Notes under the pieces: generated by a model
What the model was told of the DNA's origin: nothing
What the model saw: the letters and a program-made list of their open reading frames with translations, nothing else
Database searches by the model: none
Shown here: in pieces, positions 49,145 through 57,506 of the stretch
Layout of the letters: every line of letters starts with the position of its first letter
Numbering within the stretch: the stretch's first letter is position 1
DNA from: Phenylobacterium sp.
Lineage (GTDB): Bacteria > Pseudomonadota > Alphaproteobacteria > Caulobacterales > Caulobacteraceae
Assembly: GCF_013911965.1 (NCBI RefSeq)
Contig: NZ_JACESE010000011.1
Location: 62,001 to 126,000 of the forward strand
Direction of reading: 5' to 3'
Length of the DNA stretch: 64,000 nt
Position numbers and translations under genes: made by a program

Positions 49145-49582
49145 ATGGCTGAGAAGCGCCGCGTGGTCTGTCCCGATTGCGACAGCACGAACAACGTGCC
49201 CGCCGACCGTCCGGCCGACGCCGCCAAGTGCGGGCGCTGTCACGCCAAGCTCTTCCCCCACGCGCCGATCGCGCTGAGCGGCGAGCGCGCGCGCAAGCAC
49301 CTGCAGAACTCGGACGTGCCGGTGATCGTCGATTTCTGGGCGCCGTGGTGCGGGCCCTGCCGGGCCATGGCGCCGATCTTCGAGCGGGCCGCCCAGGCGC
49401 TGGAGCCGCGGGCGCGGTTCGTGAAGATCAATGTCGATGAGAACCCGGAGCTGGCGGCGCAGTACGGCGTGCAGGGCATCCCCGCCCTCTTCGCCTTTCA
49501 GAAGGGCCAGGTCGCGGCGCGGCAGTCCGGCGTCGCCGACGTGAACACCCTGAAGAGCTGGGTGGACCGGCTGGCGGCCTGA
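49145..49582 (+). CDS. trxC: Thioredoxin TrxC (thioredoxin 2)
   Basis: A 145-residue protein. The N-terminal zinc ribbon has C-P-D-C and C-G-R-C (residues about 9-12 and 30-33). The thioredoxin domain has the active site WAPWCGPCRAMAP, V-D-E-N-P-E-L-A and the cis-Pro G-I-P-A-L. TrxC is a heat- and oxidant-resistant disulphide reductase. Trx genes are a fixed part of stress-tolerance islands. It is divergent from the peroxiredoxin, likely its electron donor. Confidence 0.94.
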   Translation: MAEKRRVVCPDCDSTNNVPADRPADAAKCGRCHAKLFPHAPIALSGERARKHLQNSDVPVIVDFWAPWCGPCRAMAPIFERAAQALEPRARFVKINVDENPELAAQYGVQGIPALFAFQKGQVAARQSGVADVNTLKSWVDRLAA

Positions 49583-49600
49583 CCGGCGCGGTCGAGAGAC

Positions 49601-49900
49601 TCAGATCAGCCGCGGCGCCGCGCCGGGGAAGAAGGGCCGCACGAGGATGGATTCGTGCTGCACATAGATGGTGGGCACCTGGTGCTGCGCGGCCAGCTCC
49701 TGGGCGGCGTTCAGCGCCGTCTCCAGGCTGGCATAGCCAGGGCCTCCCGGCGGAATCCGTCGGCCGACCTTCGGCTCCAGCGCCGGACTGACGTCGATGA
49801 AGTATTCGAAGACGCGGGGACGGCTCAGGCGCGTCACGACCAGGAACTCCCCCTCATCGGGCAGGGTGTCGCCGGCCACCAGCTTCACGACTTCGGCCAC
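49601..49900 (-). CDS. Small protein resembling the N-terminal domain of the window's Pta (99 aa)
   Basis: A 99-residue protein: VVTRLSRPRVFEYFIDVSPALE, then P-G-G-P-G-Y-A-S-L-E-T-A-L-N-A-A-Q-E-L-A-A-Q-H and T-I-Y-V-Q-H-E. The order aromatic strand, P-G-G-x-G-(F/Y)-A-(S/T), helix, T-(I/L)-Y-V is the same as in residues 10-80 of the protein at 40591. I do not know the family. It lies 10 bp after the lon stop in the same direction, so it is likely the third gene of the hsp20-lon operon. Confidence 0.65.
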   Translation of the reverse strand: MAEVVKLVAGDTLPDEGEFLVVTRLSRPRVFEYFIDVSPALEPKVGRRIPPGGPGYASLETALNAAQELAAQHQVPTIYVQHESILVRPFFPGAAPRLI

Positions 49901-49910
49901 CTTCGTCCTC

Positions 49911-52289
49911 CTAATCGACGGCCCGCACCGAGGGCTTCTTCGCCTGCGGCGGCCGGTCCAACGCCGCCTCGATGGCGTCTTCGATCCGCTCCAGCCAGAC
50001 CAGCTCCAGCTGCTCGCGGGTCTCCTGCGGAATGTCCCGCTCGTCAGGGCGGTTGCGCGCCGGCAGCAGCACGCGGCGCACGCCTGCGGTGGCGGCCGCG
50101 ACCACCTTCTCCTTGATGCCGCCGACGGGCAGCACCAGGCCGCGGAGGCTGATCTCGCCGGTCATGGCGGTGTCGCTGCGCACGGTGCGATCAGTGAGGA
50201 GGGAGATCAGGGCCATGGTCATGGCGACGCCGGCGCTCGGCCCATCCTTGGGCGTCGCCCCCGCCGGGACATGGACGTGGATGTCGCTGTCCTTGAACAG
50301 CGAAGGATCCAAGCCAAGCGCTTCGGCGCGGCTCTTGACGAGGCTGAGGGCCGTCTGGGCGCTTTCGCGCATCACCTCGCCGAGCTGGCCGGTGAGGATC
50401 AGACGCCCCTCCCCCGGCGTGCGGGTCGCTTCGATGAACAGGATCTCGCCGCCGACCGGCGTCCAGGCGAGCCCCGTGGCGACCCCCGGCACGCTGGTGC
50501 GCATGGCCACCTCGTTCTCCACCCGCGGGGCGCCGAGGATCGGCTCGAGGTCGTCAGGGGTGATCCGGACCGGATCGGCCTGGCCTTCGGCGAAGCGGAC
50601 GGCGACGTGGCGCAGCACGCGCCCGATCTCGTGCTCCAGGGACCGCACCCCCGCCTCGCGGGTGTAGCGGGCGATCAGCCGCTCCAGGGCGGCGCGGTCG
50701 ATCTCCACCTGGTCGGCCTTTAGGCCGTTCGCCTCCAGCTGGCGGCGGACGAGGAAGCGCTCGGCGATCTGAAGCTTTTCGCCCGCCGTGTAGCCGGAGA
50801 GCTGGATGATCTCCATGCGGTCCCGCAGCGGCCCCGGGATGGTGTCGAGCATGTTGGCCGTGGTGAGGAAGACGACCCGGCTGAGGTCGAACGGCACGGC
50901 GAGATAGTTGTCGCGGAAGCTCGCGTTCTGCTCCGGATCGAGAACCTCCAGAAGGGCGGCGGACGGATCGCCGTGCAGCCCCGCGCTCATCTTGTCGATC
51001 TCGTCCAGCATCATCACGCAGTCGCGGCGGCCGGCCTTGCGGATCGCCTGGATGATGTTGCCCGGCAGGGCGCCGACATAGGTGCGACGGTGGCCCCGGA
51101 TCTCGGACTCGTCGTGCACCCCGCCCAGGCTCACCCGCACGAACGGCCGGTGCATGGCGCGCGCGATCGACTGGCCGAGCGAGGTCTTGCCCACGCCCGG
51201 CGGGCCGACGAAGCAGAGGATCGGCGCCTTGCCTTCCGGCGCGAGCCGCCGGACCGCCAGATGCTCGACGATCCGCTGCTTGATCTTCTCCAGCCCGAAG
51301 TGGTCCTCGTCGAGGATGCGGCGCGCCTCGGCCAAGTCGAGCGGGACGGGTTCGGGCGCTTTCCAGGGCAGCTCGACGAGCCACTCCAGATAGGTGCGCA
51401 CCATGCCGTACTCGGCCGCGGCCTCGGGGGTGCGGGCGAGACGGCGCAGCTCCTTGCGGGCCTGCTGCACCACTTCGTCCGGCATGCCGGCCGCCTCGAT
51501 CGCGCTCTCCAGCTCCACCAGCTCTTCGCGATCATCGGTCTCGCCAAGCTCCCGCTGGATGGCGGCCATCTGCTCGCGCAGCAGGGTCTGACGCTGACGC
51601 TCGCCGAGCGACTCGCGGGTCCGTTGGGCGATCTCACTGGTGAGGCGCAGGACCTCCAGCCGCTTCGCCAGGAAGGTCGAGACCCTGTCCAGCCGCGCCT
51701 GCAGGTCCACGGTCTCCAGGATCTCCTGCTTCTCCGGCGGCTGCAGGTCGAGATAGGCGGCCACGAGGTCGGCGAGCGCAGCCGCGGAGCTGGCGCCCTC
51801 GACCGCGCTCACCAGTTCGGCGGGCGGCGATTGCGGCAGGAGCTGCAGCGCTTCCAAGGCCTGGCTGCGCAGATGCAGGAACCTGGCCTCGATCTCGGGC
51901 CCGGCCGCCTCCGGCTCGGTGACCCGTCGGCCCCGGGCGGCGATGAAGGGATAGCCCTCCAGCCATTCGGTGATCTCGAACCGCTCGACGCCCTGGCAGG
52001 CGACGTGGGGCGCCCCGTCCGGCCCGGTCACATAGCGAAGGACGTTGGCGAGCGTCCCCATCCGGTGCAGCGACCGCGGTCCTGGGTCGGGCGCCTGAAG
52101 GTCCTGCTGCAGGACCAGCACCAGCGGGTGCTGTTCGCGCAGGGCGTGCTGGGCGGCCGCCACGGCGCTCGGGCGATCGAGCACGATCGGGAAGACGATC
52201 CCGGGAAAGATGACGTTGGACACGGGCACGACGACGACCGCGTCCTCCGGGAAGTCGCGCACGCCGCTGCTGGAGGGATCGCCGCTCAT
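49911..52289 (-). CDS. lon: ATP-dependent protease Lon (LonA)
   Basis: A 792-residue protein with the full LonA layout: N-terminal LAN domain (about 15-205), coiled helical middle, AAA+ domain with Walker A GPPGVGKTSL and DEIDKM, and the protease domain with the catalytic Ser in PKDGPSAGVAM and Lys in VGGIKEKVVA. It degrades damaged and regulatory proteins. Its ATG overlaps the stop of hsp20 copy 5 (ATGA), so the chaperone and protease are made together. A main lon elsewhere in the genome is likely; this would be an accessory copy. Confidence 0.96.
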   Translation of the reverse strand: MSGDPSSSGVRDFPEDAVVVVPVSNVIFPGIVFPIVLDRPSAVAAAQHALREQHPLVLVLQQDLQAPDPGPRSLHRMGTLANVLRYVTGPDGAPHVACQGVERFEITEWLEGYPFIAARGRRVTEPEAAGPEIEARFLHLRSQALEALQLLPQSPPAELVSAVEGASSAAALADLVAAYLDLQPPEKQEILETVDLQARLDRVSTFLAKRLEVLRLTSEIAQRTRESLGERQRQTLLREQMAAIQRELGETDDREELVELESAIEAAGMPDEVVQQARKELRRLARTPEAAAEYGMVRTYLEWLVELPWKAPEPVPLDLAEARRILDEDHFGLEKIKQRIVEHLAVRRLAPEGKAPILCFVGPPGVGKTSLGQSIARAMHRPFVRVSLGGVHDESEIRGHRRTYVGALPGNIIQAIRKAGRRDCVMMLDEIDKMSAGLHGDPSAALLEVLDPEQNASFRDNYLAVPFDLSRVVFLTTANMLDTIPGPLRDRMEIIQLSGYTAGEKLQIAERFLVRRQLEANGLKADQVEIDRAALERLIARYTREAGVRSLEHEIGRVLRHVAVRFAEGQADPVRITPDDLEPILGAPRVENEVAMRTSVPGVATGLAWTPVGGEILFIEATRTPGEGRLILTGQLGEVMRESAQTALSLVKSRAEALGLDPSLFKDSDIHVHVPAGATPKDGPSAGVAMTMALISLLTDRTVRSDTAMTGEISLRGLVLPVGGIKEKVVAAATAGVRRVLLPARNRPDERDIPQETREQLELVWLERIEDAIEAALDRPPQAKKPSVRAVD

Positions 52290-52702
52290 CGGGCCTGGCC
52301 TGTCTTGTGCAGCGTCACCGTGAGACAGCCGTGCTCGGCCTGCCAGTCGATGCGGCCGTAGCGGCCGGCCGGCAGCGGGACCCGACGGGCGAACTGGCCC
52401 TGCGGCAATTCCAGGCGGTGGATCATCGCCCGCCGCATCGCAGGCGAAGGGTCCCGCCGGCCCGTGATCACCAGGGCGCCGCCCTCATCGATGAAGACCT
52501 GCACGCCCTCCGGGTCGACGCCCGGGAGGGCGGCGATGATCTGCACCTCGCCGGCCGTCTCCAGGAGGTCGACCGGCGGCTCCCAGCACGGCGCCCGCGT
52601 CGCCGCGGCCGGGCGGAAAACCTGCCGGTGCAGCTGGTCGGCGCGCGCCAGCATCTGCAAAGCGTCGGACCACATCCAGTCGCGCGAGTTTCGGTTGGCC
52701 AT
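52286..52702 (-). CDS. Hsp20-like small heat-shock protein (copy 5)
   Basis: A 138-residue protein starting at 52702 after GCAGGGGAA; the upstream extension to 52915 has no homology. The central part (about 40-130) is an alpha-crystallin domain: PVDLLETAGEVQIIAALPGV, V-F-I-D-E-G-G-A-L-V-I-T-G-R-R, then RLELPQGQFARRVPLP-AGR-Y and H-G-C-L-T-V-T-L-H-K. It is more distant from the other four copies and lacks a C-terminal I-x-I. It is translationally coupled to lon, so it may hand substrates to that protease. Confidence 0.87.
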   Translation of the reverse strand: MANRNSRDWMWSDALQMLARADQLHRQVFRPAAATRAPCWEPPVDLLETAGEVQIIAALPGVDPEGVQVFIDEGGALVITGRRDPSPAMRRAMIHRLELPQGQFARRVPLPAGRYGRIDWQAEHGCLTVTLHKTGQAR

Positions 52703-52725
52703 TTCCCCTGCACTCCCGGCGCATG

Positions 52726-52780
52726 AACGCCGTCCGCCGTGGCGCCGGTTCCGTGGAAACGGCGCAAGGCGACGCGCGTT
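52726..52780. promoter_or_regulatory. Divergent sigma-EcfG-like promoters between hsp20-lon and the 52811 gene
   Basis: On the minus strand GGAAC (52752-52748), 18 bp, CGTT (52729-52726). On the plus strand GGAAA (52755-52759), 17 bp, CGTT (52777-52780). The two -35 boxes nearly touch and form a GGTTCC-GT-GGAAAC palindrome. The minus spacer is 1 bp long and the plus -35 has one mismatch. Confidence 0.4.
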
Positions 52781-52810
52781 CTGCCCGCGCCCTATGGTCG
52801 TGATCCGCCG

Positions 52811-53089
52811 ATGAACCGCGTTTCGCCGTCGCATCGCCAACCGGAACCTTGTGCGAGCCCTGCGCCGGGTCGCTTCTACGCCTATGCGACGGACGAGGGC
52901 CCCTGCTCCGGCCACAAGGTCCCGGAGGCGGAGAGCTTCACCGATGCGGCGATCGGCTTCCTCGAGTGCTGGGGACCAGACGACGACACAGGCCAGGAGG
53001 AGGTCTCCGTAACCGTCATCGACTGCGAGACCGGCGCCCAGGAGTGTTTCAGGATCGCGGTGGCGACCGGCGCGATGAGACCCTGCTGA
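52811..53089 (+). CDS. Small protein of unknown function (92 aa)
   Basis: A 92-residue protein: R-F-Y-A-Y-A-T-D-E-G-P-C-S-G-H-K-V, F-T-D-A-A-I-G-F-L-E-C-W-G-P, E-E-V-S-V-T-V-I-D-C-E-T-G-A-Q-E-C-F-R. It is an alpha/beta protein with four or five cysteines, possibly of a family numbered near DUF5961; I am not certain. The ATG at 52811 follows a weak ribosome site. It is divergent from hsp20-lon across an EcfG-like promoter. Confidence 0.65.
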   Translation: MNRVSPSHRQPEPCASPAPGRFYAYATDEGPCSGHKVPEAESFTDAAIGFLECWGPDDDTGQEEVSVTVIDCETGAQECFRIAVATGAMRPC

Positions 53090-53141
53090 GGGCGAGCGTT
53101 CTTGGGCCTGCGTCCAGTGGCTGGACGTCGGGCGCCCGCCG

Positions 53142-54041
53142 TCATCCGGGCCGGTCGCCCGGCGTGAGCGCCAGGAAAGCCTCCGGCACGAGCTCGACCC
53201 GCAGCGGTCCTTCGAAGATGAACCGCTCGCCGTCCAGCAAGGCGGGCACGGGGCCGGCGCCCAGCACCTCGACCGTCTGGGCCATGGCGCAGCGGACGTC
53301 CGGATCGGCGCGCCAGTCCCGGAACGCTGCGGCGAGCACCAGGCGCAAGGCGTCGAGCGGCCCTTCGGGGTGGACCACGGCGGCTTCCAGGCGAGCCTCG
53401 GAGGGGGCGAGCCGGGGCGAGGCCAGCGGGCAAAGGACGGCGACCGCCTCCCCCCGCGCCTCGTCGGCGTCGTCCCACAGGCAGATGAGCTCGCGATCGA
53501 AGGCGCTGCGCAGAGCCGCCAGGCCCTTGCGGGCCGCCAGGGCGAACTCTCCGTAGCGGACCGCCTCCCGCGCCTCCTGCAGCAGGGACGGCCCGCCGAA
53601 GAGCGCCGCGGCGAAGAATCGCTGGCCGGCGACCCGAGCCCCGTTGACCGGGCAGAGCTGAGGCGCGGCCAGCACGTCGTTGATCGCCTGACGCCAGGTC
53701 CGGGCGCCGTAGAGCGCGCGCGGCAGCACGTTCATGGTGCCGCCCGGGAGCGGCATCAGCACGGGTCCCGAGGGCTCGCAGCGTTCGGCCGCCGTGCGCA
53801 CGGTGCCGTCGCCGCCCAGGACGATGAGCACGTCGGGCTTGCCGGCCAGGACCCGGTCCAGCGCCCGGCAAAGATCCGCGCCCAGTCCGCACCAGACCTC
53901 CGCCGGCGCAAGGCCGTGCGCCTGCAGGTGCGCGCGCAGCGCCTCGCCGGTCACCCGGCTGCAGCGGCCGCTCGCGGCGTTGACCACGGCCGCGATCTTG
54001 GCGGCCTTCAGGTCGAGGACAGGGTTCGGACTCAAGCGCAT
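53142..54041 (-). CDS. Diacylglycerol kinase-family lipid kinase
   Basis: A 299-residue protein of the DAGK catalytic family. It has A-A-V-V-N-A-A-S-G near the N-terminus, the nucleotide-binding VLGGDGTVRTAAE (residues about 74-86) and LPLPGGTMNVLPRAL, then the C-terminal barrel with F-F-A-A-A-L-F-G-G-P. It phosphorylates a lipid alcohol (diacylglycerol or sphingoid base) with ATP at the membrane; the exact substrate is unknown. It is convergent with the 52811 gene. Confidence 0.88.
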   Translation of the reverse strand: MRLSPNPVLDLKAAKIAAVVNAASGRCSRVTGEALRAHLQAHGLAPAEVWCGLGADLCRALDRVLAGKPDVLIVLGGDGTVRTAAERCEPSGPVLMPLPGGTMNVLPRALYGARTWRQAINDVLAAPQLCPVNGARVAGQRFFAAALFGGPSLLQEAREAVRYGEFALAARKGLAALRSAFDRELICLWDDADEARGEAVAVLCPLASPRLAPSEARLEAAVVHPEGPLDALRLVLAAAFRDWRADPDVRCAMAQTVEVLGAGPVPALLDGERFIFEGPLRVELVPEAFLALTPGDRPG

Positions 54042-54132
54042 CGCTGCGGGAAACGGGCGTCCCCGGCCTCTGTTGCAGCGCCGGATCGGCTGGGCCGCTG
54101 AAGCGTTACCGCGCGGCGAAAGGAGCTACGCC

Positions 54133-54525
54133 ATGGCCATGGCCGAAGATCGAAAACCAACCCGTTCCAAGGTCAAGGAGACCGGCCGAACCAGCCGGCT
54201 GGCGGACGAGGGGCGCGCGATCGCCGAACGCGCCGGCGTCGCGGCGCGAACGCGGGCGGCGGAAGCGGGCCAGGCGACGATGCAAGGCGCCCAGGCCGCA
54301 GCCGCCTATGCGCGTCGCCATCCGGTGAAGACGACGCTCGTGACTGCGGGCCTCCTCGCCGGCGCGGGCGTGCTCGCCAACCCGGCCGCGCGGCTGGCCG
54401 CGCTTCGCGGAGCCGCAGCGCTCTGGCGATTCGCCCGGCCGAGCGTCACCCGCTCAGCGGCGGCGAAGATCGCCACCATGGGAGCCGCCAGGCTGCGCGA
54501 CGCCCGGGGATCAGCCGCCCGCTAG
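54133..54525 (+). CDS. Small membrane-anchored Ala-rich protein (130 aa)
   Basis: The ATG at 54133 follows GAAAGGAGC. Residues 1-60 are charged and helical (SRLADEGRAIAERAGVAART), then HPVKTTLVTAGLLAGAGVLANPAARL gives one membrane segment near 70-90, followed by an amphipathic basic tail. The layout recalls ElaB/YqjD ribosome-tethering proteins, but sequence similarity is not clear. Its 3' end overlaps the convergent ZIP gene by 15 bp. Confidence 0.6.
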   Translation: MAMAEDRKPTRSKVKETGRTSRLADEGRAIAERAGVAARTRAAEAGQATMQGAQAAAAYARRHPVKTTLVTAGLLAGAGVLANPAARLAALRGAAALWRFARPSVTRSAAAKIATMGAARLRDARGSAAR

Positions 54526-55296
54526 CCAGGCGTCGATCACCACCATCAGGATCAGTCCCGCCATCAGCGATCCCGTGGCCACGGCCTGGTGTCCCTTGGC
54601 GTGGGTCTCCGGGATGATCTCGGCGCTGACCACCCACACCATGGCGCCGGCCGCGAAGGCCAAGGCCGCCGGCAGCAATCCGTCGATCCACGACACCAGG
54701 GCGATGCCGATGAAGCCGCTGACCGGCTCCAGCAGCCCGGTCAGAAGCGCCACCGCAAAGGCGACCTTGCGCGGATAGTTGATGCTGGCCAGGGCGGCGG
54801 CGACGGCGAGGCCCTCGGGCAGGTTCTGCACGCCGATGCCCAGGGCCGCGCTCGTGCCGTTGGCGACGTCGGGGCCGCCGAAGCTCACGCCAAGGGCCAG
54901 TCCTTCGGGGATGTTGTGCAGGGCTATGGCGATGACGATCAGCCAGATTCGCTGCAGGGACTCGGCGGGTACGCCTTCGATCCTGATCACGAAGTGCTCG
55001 TGCGGCGCGAAGCGGTTCACGAGCTGCACGGCCATCGCGCCCAGCGCCAGCCCCAGCACCACCTCGGCGTGGCCGATCGTGGCGCCGAGCGGGTGCTGCG
55101 GCGCGAGCTCCAGCGCCGGGGAGATCAGCGAGCGGAAGGCCGCGGTCAGCATGACGCCCGCGGCGAACCCCAAGAACGCCGACTGCACGCGGTCCGAAAG
55201 CGTGCGGATAAAGAAGACCGGCAGGGCCCCGACGCCGGTCGCCACGCCCGCCGCCGTGCTTCCCGCCAGGCCGGTCAGCACGAGCGGCCAATCCAT
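54511..55296 (-). CDS. ZIP-family metal transporter
   Basis: A 261-residue transporter with eight membrane segments. The metal-binding motif of helix 4 is A-L-H-N-I-P-E-G and that of helix 5 is V-Q-N-L-P-E-G, where the His of the usual H-N-x-P-E-G is Gln in the second. Such ZupT/GufA-like proteins import zinc or iron. The variable loop between helices 3 and 4 is short. It is convergent with the membrane-anchored protein and divergent from gpmA. Confidence 0.92.
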   Translation of the reverse strand: MDWPLVLTGLAGSTAAGVATGVGALPVFFIRTLSDRVQSAFLGFAAGVMLTAAFRSLISPALELAPQHPLGATIGHAEVVLGLALGAMAVQLVNRFAPHEHFVIRIEGVPAESLQRIWLIVIAIALHNIPEGLALGVSFGGPDVANGTSAALGIGVQNLPEGLAVAAALASINYPRKVAFAVALLTGLLEPVSGFIGIALVSWIDGLLPAALAFAAGAMVWVVSAEIIPETHAKGHQAVATGSLMAGLILMVVIDAWLAGG

Positions 55297-55355
55297 GACG
55301 CCTCACGATCCGAGAAAGTCGTCGCCATAACGAGAGAAGCGCCGAACGGTGCCTT

Positions 55356-55380
55356 GGAACCGCATGTGCGCCAACGTGTT
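55356..55380 (+). promoter_or_regulatory. Sigma-EcfG-like promoter for the phosphoglycerate mutase
   Basis: GGAAC (55356-55360), 16 bp, TGTT (55377-55380); one mismatch in the -10. It is 33 bp before the ATG at 55414. Confidence 0.4.
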
Positions 55381-55413
55381 GGGCGGGCGGTTTCCCGAAG
55401 CCCGAGCTTCGCC

Positions 55414-56118
55414 ATGCGCCGCCTCGTCCTCCTCCGCCACGGCCAGAGCCAGTGGAACGCCGCCAACCGGTTCACCGGCTGGGCCGACGTCGACCTGACG
55501 TCTGAGGGCGAAGCCCAGGCCGAGGCCGCCGGCCGGCTGCTCCGCGCGCAAGGCTTGGAGCTCGAGACGGCGTTCTCCTCGGTGCTCACCCGGGCGATCC
55601 GGACCCTGTGGATCGTGCTGCAGGCGGGCGGCCAGGCCTTCGTCCCCGAGCACAAGACGTGGCGGCTCAACGAGCGCCACTACGGCGCCTTGACGGGCCT
55701 GAAGAAGGACGAGGCCGCGGAACGGTTCGGCGCCGAACAGATCGCCCGCTGGCGCCGCGGCTATTCGGACCGGCCGCCGCCCATGGGGGAATCTGACCAT
55801 CAGGCGCTGGCGCGGGACCGCCGCTACCGCGGCGTCCCCGCGCCGCGCACGGAGAGCCTGCAAGATGTCCAGGCGCGGTTGAAGCCCTGGCGCGCCCAGC
55901 TCGACAGCGCCCTCTCGGCCGGACCGGTCCTGGTGGTGGCCCACGGCAACAGCCTTCGCGCCCTGCTGAGCGACCTCCTGCGCCTTGCGCCCGAGGAGGT
56001 CCGGCGGCTCGAAATCCCCCTCGCCAATCCCCTCGTGGCGGAGCTCGACCATGCAAGAGGGACGAGCGCCCTGGCCTACCTGGATGCGAGCCGGGCCGCT
56101 GCGCTGCCACCCGCCTGA
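55414..56118 (+). CDS. gpmA: 2,3-bisphosphoglycerate-dependent phosphoglycerate mutase
   Basis: A 234-residue histidine phosphatase-fold enzyme. It has LVLLRHGQSQWNAANRFTGWAD (phosphohistidine His), S-S-V-L-T-R-A-I-R-T, WRLNERHYGALTGLKKDE (catalytic Glu), R-Y and VLVVAHGNSLRALLSDL (second His). It interconverts 3- and 2-phosphoglycerate in glycolysis and gluconeogenesis. An ATP-grasp gene follows 49 bp later. Within a stress island it may serve carbon re-routing with ppc and glk. Confidence 0.95.
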   Translation: MRRLVLLRHGQSQWNAANRFTGWADVDLTSEGEAQAEAAGRLLRAQGLELETAFSSVLTRAIRTLWIVLQAGGQAFVPEHKTWRLNERHYGALTGLKKDEAAERFGAEQIARWRRGYSDRPPPMGESDHQALARDRRYRGVPAPRTESLQDVQARLKPWRAQLDSALSAGPVLVVAHGNSLRALLSDLLRLAPEEVRRLEIPLANPLVAELDHARGTSALAYLDASRAAALPPA

Positions 56119-56167
56119 GGGCCGCTTGCGCGACCGGCGCCTCGAACCATCTTTACCCTGGAAGGAC

Positions 56168-57502
56168 ATGGACGCCACGCACGCACAGCTGAAGTCAGGA
56201 CGGGTGATCGTCACCTACGGGCGCAGCCTCATGGCCCTGACGATCGCCCATTCCCTCGGACGTCGCGGCGTCGAGGTGATCGGCTGCGACGACGTCGGCC
56301 TGACCGCGGTGTCCTTCTCCCGTTTCGCCAAGAAGCACTTCACCCACGCGCCGGCGGCCAAGGATCCCGATCGGTTCATCGACGAGCTGGAGGCGGCGAT
56401 CATCCGGCACAAGCCGAAGGACGGCCGACCTTATGTGCTGATCCCCTGTTTCCAGGAGACGCGGATCATCGCCCGCCACGCCGAGCGGCTGTCGCGGCAC
56501 ATCCAGGTGGCCGCTCCGGCGATCGAGGCGATCGCGGCCGTCGACCCGAAGGACGCGCTGATGCGCACGGCCCATGAGCTGGGCCTGAATGCGCCGCGGA
56601 CCTGGACCGACGAGACGCTCCGGACCGGCGCGCCCCGTCCGGCGCAGTATCCCCTCGTGGCCAAGCCGGTGCGCGGCGTGGGCGGGCGCGGCGTCCGGCG
56701 CCTGACGGACGCCGAGGCGCTGGATGAGCTGCTGTCGAGCCCGACGGAGCCGCTGCTCATCCAGGATTACATTCCGGGCCAGGACTTCTGCCTGACCGCG
56801 CTCTACGACCAGGGACGCCGGCTGGCGAGCGCGGCCTATCGCAACCTCTCGCAGTTCCCGCGCGGCGCGGGGGCCGGCGTGTTGCGCGAGACCGTCGACG
56901 ACAGCCCCTTCCTGGCGACGGCCGACAGCCTCTTCGGCCGGCTTGGCTGGACCGGCGTGGTGGAGGTGGATTTCCGCTGGGACGGGGTCGCCGAACCCTT
57001 CCTCATCGAGGTGAACCCGCGCTTCTGGGCGGGGCTGTTCCATACGGTCGAGTCCGGCGTCGACTTCCCCTGGATGCTCTACGAGCTGGCGGTCACCGGC
57101 CGGGTCATCACGCCTGCCGCGCCCAAGCTCGGCCAGCGGACCAAGGTGGGCGGCCTTCACCTCCTCTCCGCGATCCAGGAGGTCGCCGACTCCGACGAGG
57201 GCTTTGCGGGCCTGCGCGACGCCTGGGGCCAGTCGGTCCACCTCTTCCAGAGCGGACGGCTGCTCGACGCCTCCCGCGAGCTCGCGCGCGGGTTCGGGTC
57301 CGGTCTGGATCTCGGCCGCGCCGCCCAGCGGCTTAGGGAGTCGCTCCGCACCGCCCAGAACGCGCCGAACGAGCTCTTCCGCTCGGACGATCCGCTGGTC
57401 AGCCTGGGCGCCCTCTTCGTCGTCGCCTCCCTGATCCGGCACGGCAAGCTGCCGCCTGAGCTGAAGTACGACGCCGACGCGCGCGGCCTCGTGGTGGAGT
57501 GA
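56168..57502 (+). CDS. ATP-grasp family carboxylate-amine/thiol ligase-like protein
   Basis: A 444-residue protein. The N-terminal part (IVTYGRSLMALTIAHSLGRRG) is a pre-ATP-grasp fold; the ATP-grasp region spans about 110-340 with P-L-V-A-K-P-V-R-G-V-G-G-R-G-V-R-R, LLIQDYIPGQDFCLTALYD, VVEVDFRWDGVAEPFLIEVNPRFWAG (metal-binding E-x-N). It is typical of ligases joining a carboxylate to an amine. The substrate is unknown. It precedes a C26 glutamine amidotransferase-like gene by 4 bp, so the two probably act together to make and process a gamma-glutamyl-type compound. Confidence 0.87.
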   Translation: MDATHAQLKSGRVIVTYGRSLMALTIAHSLGRRGVEVIGCDDVGLTAVSFSRFAKKHFTHAPAAKDPDRFIDELEAAIIRHKPKDGRPYVLIPCFQETRIIARHAERLSRHIQVAAPAIEAIAAVDPKDALMRTAHELGLNAPRTWTDETLRTGAPRPAQYPLVAKPVRGVGGRGVRRLTDAEALDELLSSPTEPLLIQDYIPGQDFCLTALYDQGRRLASAAYRNLSQFPRGAGAGVLRETVDDSPFLATADSLFGRLGWTGVVEVDFRWDGVAEPFLIEVNPRFWAGLFHTVESGVDFPWMLYELAVTGRVITPAAPKLGQRTKVGGLHLLSAIQEVADSDEGFAGLRDAWGQSVHLFQSGRLLDASRELARGFGSGLDLGRAAQRLRESLRTAQNAPNELFRSDDPLVSLGALFVVASLIRHGKLPPELKYDADARGLVVE

Positions 57503-57506
57503 GCCG

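Noticed and set aside
52790-52798. CCTATGG as a further RpoH -10
   Set aside because: No T-T-G-like -35 lies 17 bp upstream.
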